A model generated the notes under the pieces. The model was given only the letters and a program-made list of their open reading frames with translations. It had not been told where the DNA came from and did no database searches. Positions 36,438 through 45,181 of a stretch of 64,000 bases of DNA are shown here, in pieces. A program made the position numbers and the translations under genes. The DNA comes from Pseudomonadota bacterium (GTDB lineage Bacteria; Pseudomonadota; Alphaproteobacteria; Rhizobiales; Devosiaceae): contig JAEWBN010000013.1 in the NCBI GenBank assembly GCA_023391095.1, positions 124,001-188,000 on the forward strand, written 5' to 3'. Every line of letters starts with the position of its first letter. The first letter of the stretch is position 1.

Positions 36438-37160
36438 TTACTGGCTGACGGGAGCGGCCGGGTCAGCCGGGGCCATGGCCGGATCGGCCGGAGCCATTGC
36501 CGGGTCAGCCGGGGCCATTGCGGGGTCAGCAGCCGGGTCAACGGCAGCGTCACGCGGGTTCTGCCAGACGAATTCCGGAGCGGCTTCAAGAGCCTCGCGG
36601 GTCGTACCCAGCACCCAGCGCCAGGTGTTGTCGGCAGCCATGACATAGTCGAGCGAAGCATAGTCAACGGCGACGTTCTTCTCGCCAATGCCCAGGAAGC
36701 CACCCACGCCGATGATCACGGCATTGATGTCGCCGTCAGCGGTGATGACGAGGTCGTTGACCTTGCCGATTTCCTCGGCATCGTCACCGGCGGTCGAATA
36801 GACCGGGGCGCCGAGCAGGTCATTGACGATGATGTCTTCCATGCCGATCGTGTAGCCGGTCGCCCAGTCCCAGGTCGGGCTCAGGGCAGCGTCAACATTG
36901 GCAGCAGCGTTGTTCACGGCAGCGCCGGCATTATCAACGGCGTTGTCGACAGCCTCACCGGCATTATCCAGGGCTTCGCCGGTGTTTTCGGCAGCGTTAT
37001 CGATGGCTTCGCCAGCGTTTTCCAGCGTGGTGTCGACCTGTTCGCCGATGGTGGGCTCGTTTTCGGTCGTCGCCGGGGTGGTGGTCGTGTCGGTCTGCGC
37101 AATGGCGCCGGCGGTCAGCATCAGGGCAATAGTCGAGGTAGTCACAAGAGTGCGGATCAT
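36438..37160 (-). CDS. Exported PRC-barrel protein with repeat regions
   Basis: A 240-residue protein. It has a signal peptide (1-21, 'MLTAGAIAQT') and then a Thr-rich linker. An Ala/Asn/Glu-rich region of about 45 residues repeats an 'AGEAIDNAAEN'-like 11-mer four to five times. A PRC-barrel domain follows (about 115-205, 'EDIIVNDLLGAPVYS', 'IGKVNDLVITADGDINAVIIGVGGFLGIG'). It ends in a 7-residue tandem repeat (Ala-Asp-Pro-Ala-Met-Ala-Pro). PRC barrels bind RNA, photosystem or envelope partners; the role here is unknown. The GGAG before the ATG at 37158-37160 decides the start. Confidence 0.85.
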   Translation of the reverse strand: MIRTLVTTSTIALMLTAGAIAQTDTTTTPATTENEPTIGEQVDTTLENAGEAIDNAAENTGEALDNAGEAVDNAVDNAGAAVNNAAANVDAALSPTWDWATGYTIGMEDIIVNDLLGAPVYSTAGDDAEEIGKVNDLVITADGDINAVIIGVGGFLGIGEKNVAVDYASLDYVMAADNTWRWVLGTTREALEAAPEFVWQNPRDAAVDPAADPAMAPADPAMAPADPAMAPADPAAPVSQ

Positions 37161-37496
37161 TGTAGGCTCCACTGGTTCATCGTTGCGGTGAACAGGGCCG
37201 TGCGGCGCAAAACTTGCCGGTCGCGCGCCGTGCGGCCCATTGATGCTTGATGAACGCAGGACCCCCGATCGCGTTCCGCACGAAATTTTGTTCGGTTTGG
37301 GGAACCCGCCAATTGAAAAGACCGGCTGCCGCAAAGCGGCGCCGGTCCTTTCCGCCTCCCATGAGCGGTTATGTCGTCGGCAGCGCCACTGGCGCAGACT
37401 GGCCGCAAGCGCAGGGCACTTGGTGGCTGACAAGACGATCATAGCGCAGGATTGAGGGCAGGCGATGCCGGGGCGGGTTAATGCGTAAACGCCGCG
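37161..37496. other. Intergenic region with one hairpin
   Basis: 336 bases between the PRC-barrel gene start and the stop of the GNAT gene. It should contain the PRC-barrel promoter and the GNAT terminator. Apart from the hairpin at 37321-37346 nothing stands out, and I see no convincing small gene. Confidence 0.6.
37321..37346 (-). terminator. Possible terminator of the GNAT gene
   Basis: The nested stem ACCGGC + GCCGC / GCGGC + GCCGGT has an AAA loop and is followed on the minus strand by CTTTTC. It lies about 150 bases beyond the GNAT stop, rather far, so the assignment is tentative. Confidence 0.5.
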
Positions 37497-37955
37497 TTAA
37501 TCGTCCAGCACCGCGCTGTCCTTGTCGTAGTCCCGCATGGCCCGGTGCGGCATGCCCCCATCGGTGATCTCGGGGCCGAAGGCCACAAAGCCCAGGCTCT
37601 CGTAAAATCCGAGCTTGTCCGATTGCGCGGTCAGATAGAAGCGCGTTTGCCCCTTTGCCCGGGCATGGTCCATGGCAGAGCGGATCATAGCCCTGGCAAT
37701 CCCCTTGCCCCGGCTCGATGCCCGCACGGCCACCCGGCCGATCTTGACATGCTCGTCCATGACGATGAGCCGCAAGGTGCCGACGACCTCGCCGTCCTCG
37801 ATGGCCACGAAATGGGTTGCCGTGAGGTCATAGGCGTCATGCTCTTCCTCTTCGGGCACCTTCTGCTCGACGACAAAGACTTCGCGGCGGAGCGCAAAGG
37901 CGGCGTTGCAGAGGGTGGAAAAGACGGGAACGGATAAAATCGTGTGGTCAGCCAT
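37497..37955 (-). CDS. GNAT-family N-acetyltransferase (ElaA-like)
   Basis: A 152-residue acetyl-CoA-dependent transferase. The acetyl-CoA-binding motif A is near 75-95 ('GRVAVRASSRGKGIARAMI', Arg/Gln-x-x-Gly-x-Gly/Ala type). The preceding strand 'VGTLRLIVMDEHVKIG' and the final 'GFYESLGFVAFGPEITDGGMPHRAM' are typical of ElaA/YjcF-type members. The substrate is unknown. Good start at ATG 37953-37955. Confidence 0.88.
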   Translation of the reverse strand: MADHTILSVPVFSTLCNAAFALRREVFVVEQKVPEEEEHDAYDLTATHFVAIEDGEVVGTLRLIVMDEHVKIGRVAVRASSRGKGIARAMIRSAMDHARAKGQTRFYLTAQSDKLGFYESLGFVAFGPEITDGGMPHRAMRDYDKDSAVLDD

Positions 37956-38015
37956 GGGCCGATTCTACCGGCCGGCATGCGCCCGCGCAATCGGTCCGCG
38001 GGCTGCCATCATCCT

Positions 38016-39107
38016 TCAGCCAGCCATGGCCGCCAGCTTGGCAAAGCCGGGCGACTGATGCACCAGACTGTTGATGAAGGAGAGTTTCTCGATCACGGGC
38101 GGGGTCAGGATAAAGGGATAGGCGTCGGGGTGACCCATGGCGCGGTTGAGATTGTTGAGCAGGCTGGAGAGCGGGATCCAGTTCTCGATGATCGCCTCCA
38201 TGTCCGGGGCCATGTAGGGATCGAACAGCACCGGCTGGATGGCCAGGGCGGCGTCGGCGGTGCGGGGGCGGGCGCGCACGCCAAAGGCCGCTGCGGTTTC
38301 CACCGTGTCCACGATATGCAGATAATGCGCGAAGCTTTCCGCAAAGTCCTCCCAGGGATGGGCCGTGGCATAGGCGCTGATATGGGAGCGGTACCAGTCG
38401 GCCGGGGCTCCGCGGCCATAGTGCGCCTGCAGCGCCTCTCCATAATCCACGCTTTCGTCGCCGAAGAGGCTCCGGAACATCTCGTGGCTGGGCTGCCCCT
38501 CCACCAGGAGGTCCCAGTAATGGTGCCCGATCTCGTGGCGAAAGTGGCCCAGAAGCGTGCGGTAGGGTTCGCCCATCGTGGTCCGGCGCCGCTCGCGCTC
38601 GGCGTCGTCGGCCTCGGCAAGGGCAATGGTGATGATGCCGTTGTCGTGGCCCGTCATGACCCGTTCCGGCGCCGACTGATCGTCGGCAAGAAAGCGGAAG
38701 GCCAGACCGTGAACGGGGTCTTCGAGCCGCGTCGCCAAGGGCAGCCCGAGCCGGATCAGCGAATAGATCAGGCGCTTCTTGGCCCGCTCGATGGTCTGCC
38801 ACTGCGCCAGGTGCGTGGGGTCGGCAATATAGGGGATGGTCTCGTTGTGCCGGCAGGCCGTGCAAAACACGTCGCCCCCCGCTTCCGCCGGGATGATCCA
38901 ATTGCAGGCGCCATGGGCGGCATTGGCGCAATAAACGAAGCGCTGCCCATCGAGAGCCGGCGCAGCCCAGGTCCCGGGCGCAGCCTCTTCCAGCGACAGG
39001 AGCGCGCTGTGGCGCGGATCAAAGCCCAGCGCATGCCCGCAATGGAGGCACCGGGCATTTTCGAAATAGACGGTATTGCCGCAATGGTCGCAATTGAACA
39101 GTTTCAT
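38016..39107 (-). CDS. Putative zinc metallopeptidase with N-terminal zinc ribbon
   Basis: A 363-residue cytosolic protein. The N-terminus is a zinc ribbon (Cys-x2-Cys at 6/9 and 21/24, 'CDHCG' and 'CLHCG') with a second Cys cluster near 60-85. The catalytic domain has the HExxH motif 'HEIGHHYWDLL' near 192 and a downstream Glu/Asp-rich helix ('WEDFAESFAHYLHI') that can give the third ligand. This matches the uncharacterised 'putative zinc-binding metallopeptidase' family common in alphaproteobacteria. Substrate and role are unknown. Confidence 0.85.
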   Translation of the reverse strand: MKLFNCDHCGNTVYFENARCLHCGHALGFDPRHSALLSLEEAAPGTWAAPALDGQRFVYCANAAHGACNWIIPAEAGGDVFCTACRHNETIPYIADPTHLAQWQTIERAKKRLIYSLIRLGLPLATRLEDPVHGLAFRFLADDQSAPERVMTGHDNGIITIALAEADDAERERRRTTMGEPYRTLLGHFRHEIGHHYWDLLVEGQPSHEMFRSLFGDESVDYGEALQAHYGRGAPADWYRSHISAYATAHPWEDFAESFAHYLHIVDTVETAAAFGVRARPRTADAALAIQPVLFDPYMAPDMEAIIENWIPLSSLLNNLNRAMGHPDAYPFILTPPVIEKLSFINSLVHQSPGFAKLAAMAG

Positions 39108-39172
39108 GGTGTGCCCCTGCCGCCCTGCGCTTCTAATGCGAGCCGGCCCGGCACCGTTCCAGCGGCAAACCG

Positions 39173-41089
39173 CTATGCGCGCTGCTGCTCGGTTTCCTCG
39201 GCTTGGTTGAAGGCATAGCGGTTGCGCCCTTCGGTCTTCGCCCGGTAGACCGCGCTGTCGGCCTCGAATTGCAGCCTCTCGATGGAAATTTCGCCCGCGC
39301 GGAACAGGGCAATGCCGATACTGGCGCCGATCTCGATGCGATGGCCGCTGACCTCGAAGGGCGCGGAAATCGACTTGATGATGCGGTTGGCGGCAAGCAC
39401 GGAATAGTCCTCGTTCTCGACCTCACCCAGCACCACGGCAAATTCGTCGCCGCCCAGCCGTGCCGCCAGGTCATTGTCGCGCAGGATATTGCCCAGCCGT
39501 TCGGCCACCATGCGCAGCAGGGCATCACCGGCGGCGTGGCCGAATGTGTCATTGGCCTGCTTGAAGCGGTCAAGATCGACATAGAGCAGGGCGCCCGGCT
39601 GGCCGGCATGGGCAGGCGACCACAATTGGGAAAAGTGCTCGGCAAGGCGAATGCGGTTGGGCAGGCCGGTCAGGCTGTCGTGGTAGGCCTGGTGGCTGAT
39701 GCGCAGCTGCAGGCGCTTGCGGTCATTGATGTTTTCGAGCGTGCCGATCCATTCGGCCGGTTCGCCGCTGGCATCGGTGATCATCGCGCCGCGGAAATTG
39801 ACCCAGACCCAGTCTTCCGTTCCGGTCAGCACGCGCACCTCGGCCGTCACGGTGCTCGCCTTGTCCAGAATGGCTTGCCGCAGCGCTGCCATCAGGGCCG
39901 GCATGTCCTCGGGATGAACCCGCTCGGTCCAGCCCCGGCCCAAGGCCGTACTCGCCGGTGCGTCGGTAAACTCTTCCCAGCCCTCGATCTCGATCACATG
40001 ACCATTGAGATCGGTGCGCCAGGTGACCATGGCCCCCACCTTGGCAACAGCGGAATAGCGCTTCGAGGAAATGGCCAGCTGCGCTGCGCGCGCGGCCAGC
40101 CGCGAGTGGGAATCGAGCTGGGCCCGGTAGAGCATGTCGAGCTCGCTGATGGCGGTATCGGGCGCCAGGGGGAGGGGATCGGTGCTGTCACTGGCGATGG
40201 CGCGGGAACGCTGCACCATTGCCGAAATGGGGTCGGTAATGCGCTTGGACAGAAGCAGCGCCAGCATCACCGCAATGACGATGGCGATCAGGGTGCCAAA
40301 GCCAAAGGCGATCAGCGGGTTTTGCCAGCGAGCGTCCAGAATGGCCTTGGGCATGCCCACCACGACCACCCAGCCGGGCGTCGCCTCGATGGTGGCAAAG
40401 CCGAAGCTGATGGAGGTGCCGTCGAAAGCAATGGCATTGAAGGCGCCGCTGGGCGCGCCAACGTCGAGCAGCGCCTGCCAGGTCGGCACTGGCTTGCCCA
40501 GGTTCTCGGCAGCCGCCACCGAGCGGGTGATCATGCGGCCATTGCCGTCGACAACGGCGACAAGCATGCCGCTGGCTGCCACGTCGCCAAAGGAAATCTT
40601 GTCGGAAATGGCCAGGGAGTCCGCCGTCATGGTCAGCACGGCGCCCGATCCGGTTTCCAGCGGTACCCGGAAGGTCAGGCGGGCGCTTTCGCCGGGATGG
40701 ATGTCCACGAGGTTGGTGACGCTCCAGGGCGGCAGCACGGACATGCCGATATCGGGCGAGGAGACGATGGATGTCCGACCCCGGAAATGGCGATTGATGA
40801 TGTTGAGTTCGGGAGCATATTCGCCGGCGCGGCTGCGGGCATTGGCCTGCCGCCCGATGGTGCGGATCATTTCGATGTCCGACAGCAGCGTGCCGTGCAC
40901 CATGGAGGCAATGACCTTGGCATTGTCCACGAGGCTCGATTCTGCGGCTTGGCGATCGGTCTGGGCGGTCCGCACCATGACCATGGCCAAAAGCAAGATC
41001 GGCGGCAACAGGGCAGCCAGGATGATCAGGCTGAAGAATGTGCGTACCGAGATACGACGCTTTTCACCGCGTGACGCTGACGCCGGCAT
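39173..41089 (-). CDS. Membrane diguanylate cyclase (Cache-HAMP-PAS-GGDEF)
   Basis: A 638-residue c-di-GMP synthase. Transmembrane helix at about 16-37, a periplasmic Cache-like sensor (about 40-265), a second helix at about 270-293, a HAMP-like linker ('SKRITDPISAMVQRSRAIA'), a PAS domain (about 345-455, 'RGWTERVHPEDM') and a GGDEF domain (about 465-625). The active site is intact ('RLGGDEFAVVLGEV'), and the RxxD inhibitory site is kept (Arg-Asp-Asn-Asp five residues earlier), so product feedback is likely. Its ribosome-binding site lies in a hairpin (41094-41130). It is downstream of flhA, consistent with motile/sessile control. Confidence 0.92.
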   Translation of the reverse strand: MPASASRGEKRRISVRTFFSLIILAALLPPILLLAMVMVRTAQTDRQAAESSLVDNAKVIASMVHGTLLSDIEMIRTIGRQANARSRAGEYAPELNIINRHFRGRTSIVSSPDIGMSVLPPWSVTNLVDIHPGESARLTFRVPLETGSGAVLTMTADSLAISDKISFGDVAASGMLVAVVDGNGRMITRSVAAAENLGKPVPTWQALLDVGAPSGAFNAIAFDGTSISFGFATIEATPGWVVVVGMPKAILDARWQNPLIAFGFGTLIAIVIAVMLALLLSKRITDPISAMVQRSRAIASDSTDPLPLAPDTAISELDMLYRAQLDSHSRLAARAAQLAISSKRYSAVAKVGAMVTWRTDLNGHVIEIEGWEEFTDAPASTALGRGWTERVHPEDMPALMAALRQAILDKASTVTAEVRVLTGTEDWVWVNFRGAMITDASGEPAEWIGTLENINDRKRLQLRISHQAYHDSLTGLPNRIRLAEHFSQLWSPAHAGQPGALLYVDLDRFKQANDTFGHAAGDALLRMVAERLGNILRDNDLAARLGGDEFAVVLGEVENEDYSVLAANRIIKSISAPFEVSGHRIEIGASIGIALFRAGEISIERLQFEADSAVYRAKTEGRNRYAFNQAEETEQQRA

Positions 41090-41093
41090 TTCC

Positions 41094-41130
41094 CCATCCT
41101 TCCCTTGGCGAGGACAATGGGGAAGGATGG
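41094..41130 (-). promoter_or_regulatory. Hairpin covering the ribosome-binding site of the diguanylate cyclase
   Basis: An 11-bp perfect stem (CCATCCTTCCC at 41094-41104 with GGGAAGGATGG at 41120-41130 on the plus strand) has, on the minus-strand mRNA, the AAGGA ribosome-binding site in its 3' arm, seven bases before the ATG. No T-run follows, so it is not a terminator. Confidence 0.6.
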
Positions 41131-41200
41131 CATGAAACCGGCAAAAGTACAGGGGCGGTCCGGCTTGGGGTTATCCGCTGATTAACTGCCGCGGGAGCGC

Positions 41201-43336
41201 TTATACGCTCCCCACGGTCTTGAGGCGGATGCGCGGGTGCACTTCGTTCTGGCTCATGACCACCGTCTGGGGCCGGAACCGCTCGATGATGGAGCGTACA
41301 TGCGGCCGGATCGAGGGCGAGGTGATGAGCACCGGCAGCTCGCCCTGCTGGGCGGCCCGCTCGAAAGCCGACTGCACGGCGCCGATGAACTGCTGCAGCT
41401 TGCTCGGCGCCATGGCCAGGTGCCGGTTGTCGCCATCGCCCATCATGGCTTCGGCAAAGTCGCGTTCCCATTGCGGAGACAGGGTCAACAGCGGCAGGTT
41501 GCCGTCCGGGCCCATATTGGCGGCGCAGATCTGGCGGCTGAGCCGGGCGCGCACATGCTCGGTGATGGTCTGGACGGACCGGCCCGATCCGGCGATCTCG
41601 GCCACCCCTTCGAGAATGGTGGGCAGGTCGCGGATGGAAATGCGCTCGGTCAGCAGCGATTGCAGCACGCGCTGCAGGCCGGAAACGGAAATCTGGCTGG
41701 GGACGATGTCCTCGACCAGCTTCTGCTGATCCTTGGGCAGGCCGGAAAGCAGGCTCTGCACATTGGCGTAGCTAAGGAGATCCGACACATTGGCCTTGAG
41801 CACTTCGGTCAGGTGCGTCGAGATCACCGTGGAAGGATCGATGATCGAGAGACCGCGCAGCTCGGCTTCGTCGCGCAGCGCCGGTTCGATCCAGGTCGCC
41901 GGCAGGCCGAAGGTCGGCTCGGTCGTGTGATGGCCCGGCAGGTCGATCTGGTTGCCATAGGGGTCCATGACCATGAGCTGGTTGGCATAGATCTGGCCCG
42001 ATCCGGCTTCGACTTCCTTGATGCGCACCTTGTAGTCGTTGGGCTCGAGCTGCATGTTGTCGAGAATGCGCACCGGCGGCATGACAAAGCCCAGTTCCAG
42101 CGCCAGCTGACGGCGCAGCGCCTTGATCTGCTCGGTCAGCCGGTCAGAGCCGGTCTCGTCTTCCTTGACGAGGCTCAACAGCCCATAGCCCAGTTCAAGC
42201 TTGAGATCGTCGATCTTGAGAGCATCGCTGATCGGGGGCTCCGACGGCTGGGCACTGGCCGCAGGACCTGCCGCTGCGGCCTTGGCGAGGGTTTCGGCGG
42301 CTTCCGTGGCGATGCGGGCATCCTTGGAGCGTGTAGCGCGGAAGGCGGCATAGCCCACACCGCCGGCCAGTGCCAGAAAGGGCACGATCGGCATGCCCGG
42401 CAGAAAGGCCAGCGTCGCCATGACGGCGGCCGACATGCCCAGGGCGCGCGGATAGCCGGAAAACTGGGCGGTCAGCGCCTTGTCGGCCGCGCCGGTGACG
42501 CCCGACTTCGAGACCAGGATACCGGCGGCAGTCGACACGATCAGCGCCGGAATCTGGCTGACGAGGCCGTCGCCGATGGTCAGCAGGGTATAGACGCTGC
42601 CGGCTTCCTGGAAGGAAAGCCCTTCCTGCATGATGCCGATCAGCATGCCGGCGGCGATGTTGATGAAGGTGATGATCAGGCCGGCAATGGCGTCGCCGCG
42701 CACGAATTTGGACGCACCGTCCATGTTACCGAAAAAGGCGCTTTCGCCTTCGAGGTCGGCGCGGCGCTTCTTGGCCGTGTCTTCATCGATCAGGCCGGCG
42801 CTGAGGTCGGCGTCGATCGCCATCTGCTTGCCCGGCATGGCGTCGAGGCTGAAGCGGGCGGCCACTTCGGCGATACGGCCCGAGCCCTTGGTGATGACGA
42901 TGAAGTTGACGATGATCAGAATGATGAAGATCACCGTCCCGATCACGAAATTGCCGCGCGTCACGAAATTGCCGAAGGCCTCGATGACGTGGCCGGCCGC
43001 TGCGGTCCCGGTATGGCCGTCGCTCAGGATCAGGCGCGTCGTAGCGATGGACAGGCCCAGCCGCAGCATGGTGGCGATCAGCAGCACCGTGGGGAAGGCC
43101 GAGAATTCCAGCGGTTTCTGGATAAACAGTGCGGTCATCAGGATCATGACCGAAAAGACGATCGAGATCGCCAGCAGCATGTCCACCAGAAGCGGCGGCA
43201 TGGGCACGATCAGGATGACGATCAGCCCCATCACGCCGGCCGCGAGCGCAATGTCGCCCGAGCGCAGCATGTTCATGATCTGCGTCACGGACGGCAGCGA
43301 AAAAGACCCGCGCGGCGTGTTGGGGATATCGGTCAT
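41201..43336 (-). CDS. flhA: Flagellar export gate protein FlhA
   Basis: A 711-residue membrane core of the flagellar type III export gate. The N-terminal half (about 25-340) has eight hydrophobic helices and the FHIPEP-family signature ('RFSLDAMPGKQMAIDADLSAGLI' near 150). The C-terminal half (about 365-711) is the cytoplasmic ring that docks export substrates and FliJ. It is the last flagellar gene of the minus-strand operon from fliF. A diguanylate cyclase follows. Confidence 0.96.
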   Translation of the reverse strand: MTDIPNTPRGSFSLPSVTQIMNMLRSGDIALAAGVMGLIVILIVPMPPLLVDMLLAISIVFSVMILMTALFIQKPLEFSAFPTVLLIATMLRLGLSIATTRLILSDGHTGTAAAGHVIEAFGNFVTRGNFVIGTVIFIILIIVNFIVITKGSGRIAEVAARFSLDAMPGKQMAIDADLSAGLIDEDTAKKRRADLEGESAFFGNMDGASKFVRGDAIAGLIITFINIAAGMLIGIMQEGLSFQEAGSVYTLLTIGDGLVSQIPALIVSTAAGILVSKSGVTGAADKALTAQFSGYPRALGMSAAVMATLAFLPGMPIVPFLALAGGVGYAAFRATRSKDARIATEAAETLAKAAAAGPAASAQPSEPPISDALKIDDLKLELGYGLLSLVKEDETGSDRLTEQIKALRRQLALELGFVMPPVRILDNMQLEPNDYKVRIKEVEAGSGQIYANQLMVMDPYGNQIDLPGHHTTEPTFGLPATWIEPALRDEAELRGLSIIDPSTVISTHLTEVLKANVSDLLSYANVQSLLSGLPKDQQKLVEDIVPSQISVSGLQRVLQSLLTERISIRDLPTILEGVAEIAGSGRSVQTITEHVRARLSRQICAANMGPDGNLPLLTLSPQWERDFAEAMMGDGDNRHLAMAPSKLQQFIGAVQSAFERAAQQGELPVLITSPSIRPHVRSIIERFRPQTVVMSQNEVHPRIRLKTVGSV

Positions 43337-43361
43337 GGGTGGTTGGTCCGCAATGCCTCTT

Positions 43362-43431
43362 CACCTCTCCCTTCAAGGAAGAGGTTGGCCGACGGCCGCT
43401 GCGCGTCAACCATTCCTCCAAGGGGAGAGGT
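43362..43431. repeat. Palindromic two-hairpin element between flbD and flhA
   Basis: Outer arms ACCTCTCCC (from 43363) and GGGAGAGGT (to 43431) are inverted repeats. Internal hairpins form from CTCTCCCTT/AAGGAAGAG and GGCC-GAC-GGCC. The design matches the element at 8045-8157 with a diverged sequence. It lies in the operon between flbD and flhA. Confidence 0.65.
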
Positions 43432-43451
43432 AAGCCGGTGGCCTATTGCCA

Positions 43452-44819
43452 TCACGCCGCGCCCCGCTTTTCGCCGGGCTCGGGCACATGGACGCCCTCG
43501 TCGGCATACTGGTTGAGCTTGTTGCGCAGGGTGCGGATGGAGATGCCCAGGATGTTGGCGGCATGGGTGCGGTTGCCGAAAGTGTGGTCCAGGGTATCGA
43601 GAATGAGGTCGCGCTCCACATCGGCTACCGTCCGGCCAACCAGGGCGCGGCTCATCGCCTCCGCGGTCTGGGCAGCCATCTGCGCCGGGGAATGGGCGCG
43701 GGCGGCCTCGGCCAGGCCCATGCCGTCGGGCAGGACAATGGCTTCGGGGCCGATAATGTCACCCGAGGACAGCAGCACGGCGCGGTGCAGGGTGTTTTCC
43801 AGCTCCCGCACATTGCCCGGCCAGGGTGCCTTGACCAGGGCCTCGTGGGCCTCGGCGGAAAGAGTGCGCGGCGGGATGCCATTGGCCTTGGCATACTTGG
43901 CCACGAAATGCTCGGAAAGCGCGCGAATGTCGCCCGGACGCTCACGCAGCGGGGGCAGTTTCAGGTTGACGACGTTGAGGCGGAACAGCAGGTCTTCGCG
44001 GAAACTGCCTTCGCGCACCGCCTCGTTGAGGTTGCGGTTGGAGGTAGCGAGGATGCGGATATCCACCGGCACCGGCTTTGTGCCCCCGACGCGGTCGATG
44101 ACACGTTCCTGGATGGCGCGGAGCAACTTGGCCTGCAGCCGCACATCCATTTCGGAAATTTCGTCCAGCAACAGCGTTCCGCCCGAGGCTTCCTCGAACT
44201 TGCCGATGCGACGGGCGACGGCGCCGGTAAAGGCACCCTTTTCGTGCCCGAACAGCTCCGATTCCAAGAGCGCCTCGGGGATGGCGGCGCAGTTGACGGA
44301 GATGAAGGGGCGGTTCGCGCGCTTGGAGCGGGCGTGAACATATTTGGCGATGACTTCCTTGCCGGTGCCGCTCTCGCCGGTGATCAGGATTGAAGCGTCT
44401 GAGCCGGCAATCTGCTCGGCCATCCTGACGACGCGCTCCATGGAGGGGTCGCGGTAGAGGAAGTCCGAGGTTTCCCGCGCCACGGCGGCGATCACGGCGG
44501 CGATCAGCTCGGCATCGGGGGGCAGGGGGATATATTCCTTTGCCCCGGCGCGGATGGCGTTGACGGCCGCGGCAGCATTGGTCTCGACGCCACAGGCGAC
44601 CACCGGGATGGCGATGCGTTCGGCCTCGAGCCCGGCGATCAGCCCGGCAATGTCCATCATCACGTCGACCAGCAGCAGGTCCGCGCCCTTGCCGGCGCGC
44701 AGAGCGGCCAGCGCAATTTCGGGGCTGGGGGCATGGGCCACCTTGGCGCCGCCGTCCATGGCCATCTTGGTGGCGGTGGACAACTGGCCTTCGAGAGCTC
44801 CGATGATGAGGAGGCGCAT
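43452..44819 (-). CDS. flbD: Sigma-54-dependent flagellar regulator FlbD
   Basis: A 455-residue activator of class III/IV flagellar genes. The receiver-like domain (1-115) is degenerate: Asp52 in 'LLLVDV' is kept, but the acidic pair is Gly7-Ala8 and the conserved Lys position reads Leu in 'EYIPLPP', consistent with control by a partner such as FliX rather than by a kinase. The AAA+ domain (about 125-360) has Walker A 'GESGTGKEV', the sigma-54 contact 'GAFTGA' and Walker B 'LLLDEI'. A Fis-type HTH ends the protein ('THAANILGISIRTLRNKL'). The position downstream of fliN matches the Caulobacter fliF operon. Confidence 0.9.
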   Translation of the reverse strand: MRLLIIGALEGQLSTATKMAMDGGAKVAHAPSPEIALAALRAGKGADLLLVDVMMDIAGLIAGLEAERIAIPVVACGVETNAAAAVNAIRAGAKEYIPLPPDAELIAAVIAAVARETSDFLYRDPSMERVVRMAEQIAGSDASILITGESGTGKEVIAKYVHARSKRANRPFISVNCAAIPEALLESELFGHEKGAFTGAVARRIGKFEEASGGTLLLDEISEMDVRLQAKLLRAIQERVIDRVGGTKPVPVDIRILATSNRNLNEAVREGSFREDLLFRLNVVNLKLPPLRERPGDIRALSEHFVAKYAKANGIPPRTLSAEAHEALVKAPWPGNVRELENTLHRAVLLSSGDIIGPEAIVLPDGMGLAEAARAHSPAQMAAQTAEAMSRALVGRTVADVERDLILDTLDHTFGNRTHAANILGISIRTLRNKLNQYADEGVHVPEPGEKRGAA

Positions 44820-44830
44820 GGCTCTGCTCC

Positions 44831-45181
44831 CTATTGCGGCTTGATGATTTCGGTCATGGTAACCCCGAGCCGGTCTTCGACCAGCACGATTTCGCCACGG
44901 GCGACCAGACGGTCATTGATGAAGATCTCGACCGCTTCGCCGACCTGCCGGTCCAGTTCGATCACGGTGCCGGTGTCGAGCTTGAGCAGGGACGAAACCG
45001 GCATCTTGGTACGACCCAGAACCACCGAAACACGCACCGGCACGTCGAACACCGCTTCGAGGTCGGCAGCGGTGCGCTCGATATAGCCCAGGTCACGTTC
45101 GGTGGCTTCGGCGGGGCTCATTTCGTCCAGGTCCAGGCTTTCGCGGGCAGTGATGTCGTCTTGCGGATCGTTGGGGTTCAT
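44831..45181 (-). CDS. fliN: Flagellar motor switch protein FliN
   Basis: A 116-residue C-ring protein. The acidic N-terminal tail (1-35) is followed by the SpoA domain (about 40-115) with 'DVPVRVSVVLGRTKMPVSSLLKLDTGTVIELD' and 'VEIFINDRLVARGEIVLVEDRLGVTMTEI', the FliN signature. It binds FliH and helps switch rotation and dock the export ATPase. The start is ATG 45179-45181, which overlaps the fliH stop by one base, so translation is coupled. Confidence 0.95.
   Translation of the reverse strand: MNPNDPQDDITARESLDLDEMSPAEATERDLGYIERTAADLEAVFDVPVRVSVVLGRTKMPVSSLLKLDTGTVIELDRQVGEAVEIFINDRLVARGEIVLVEDRLGVTMTEIIKPQ

Noticed and set aside
41237..43516. A 759-codon open frame on the plus strand
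   Set aside because: Antisense of flhA, His/Arg/Gly-rich without any domain.
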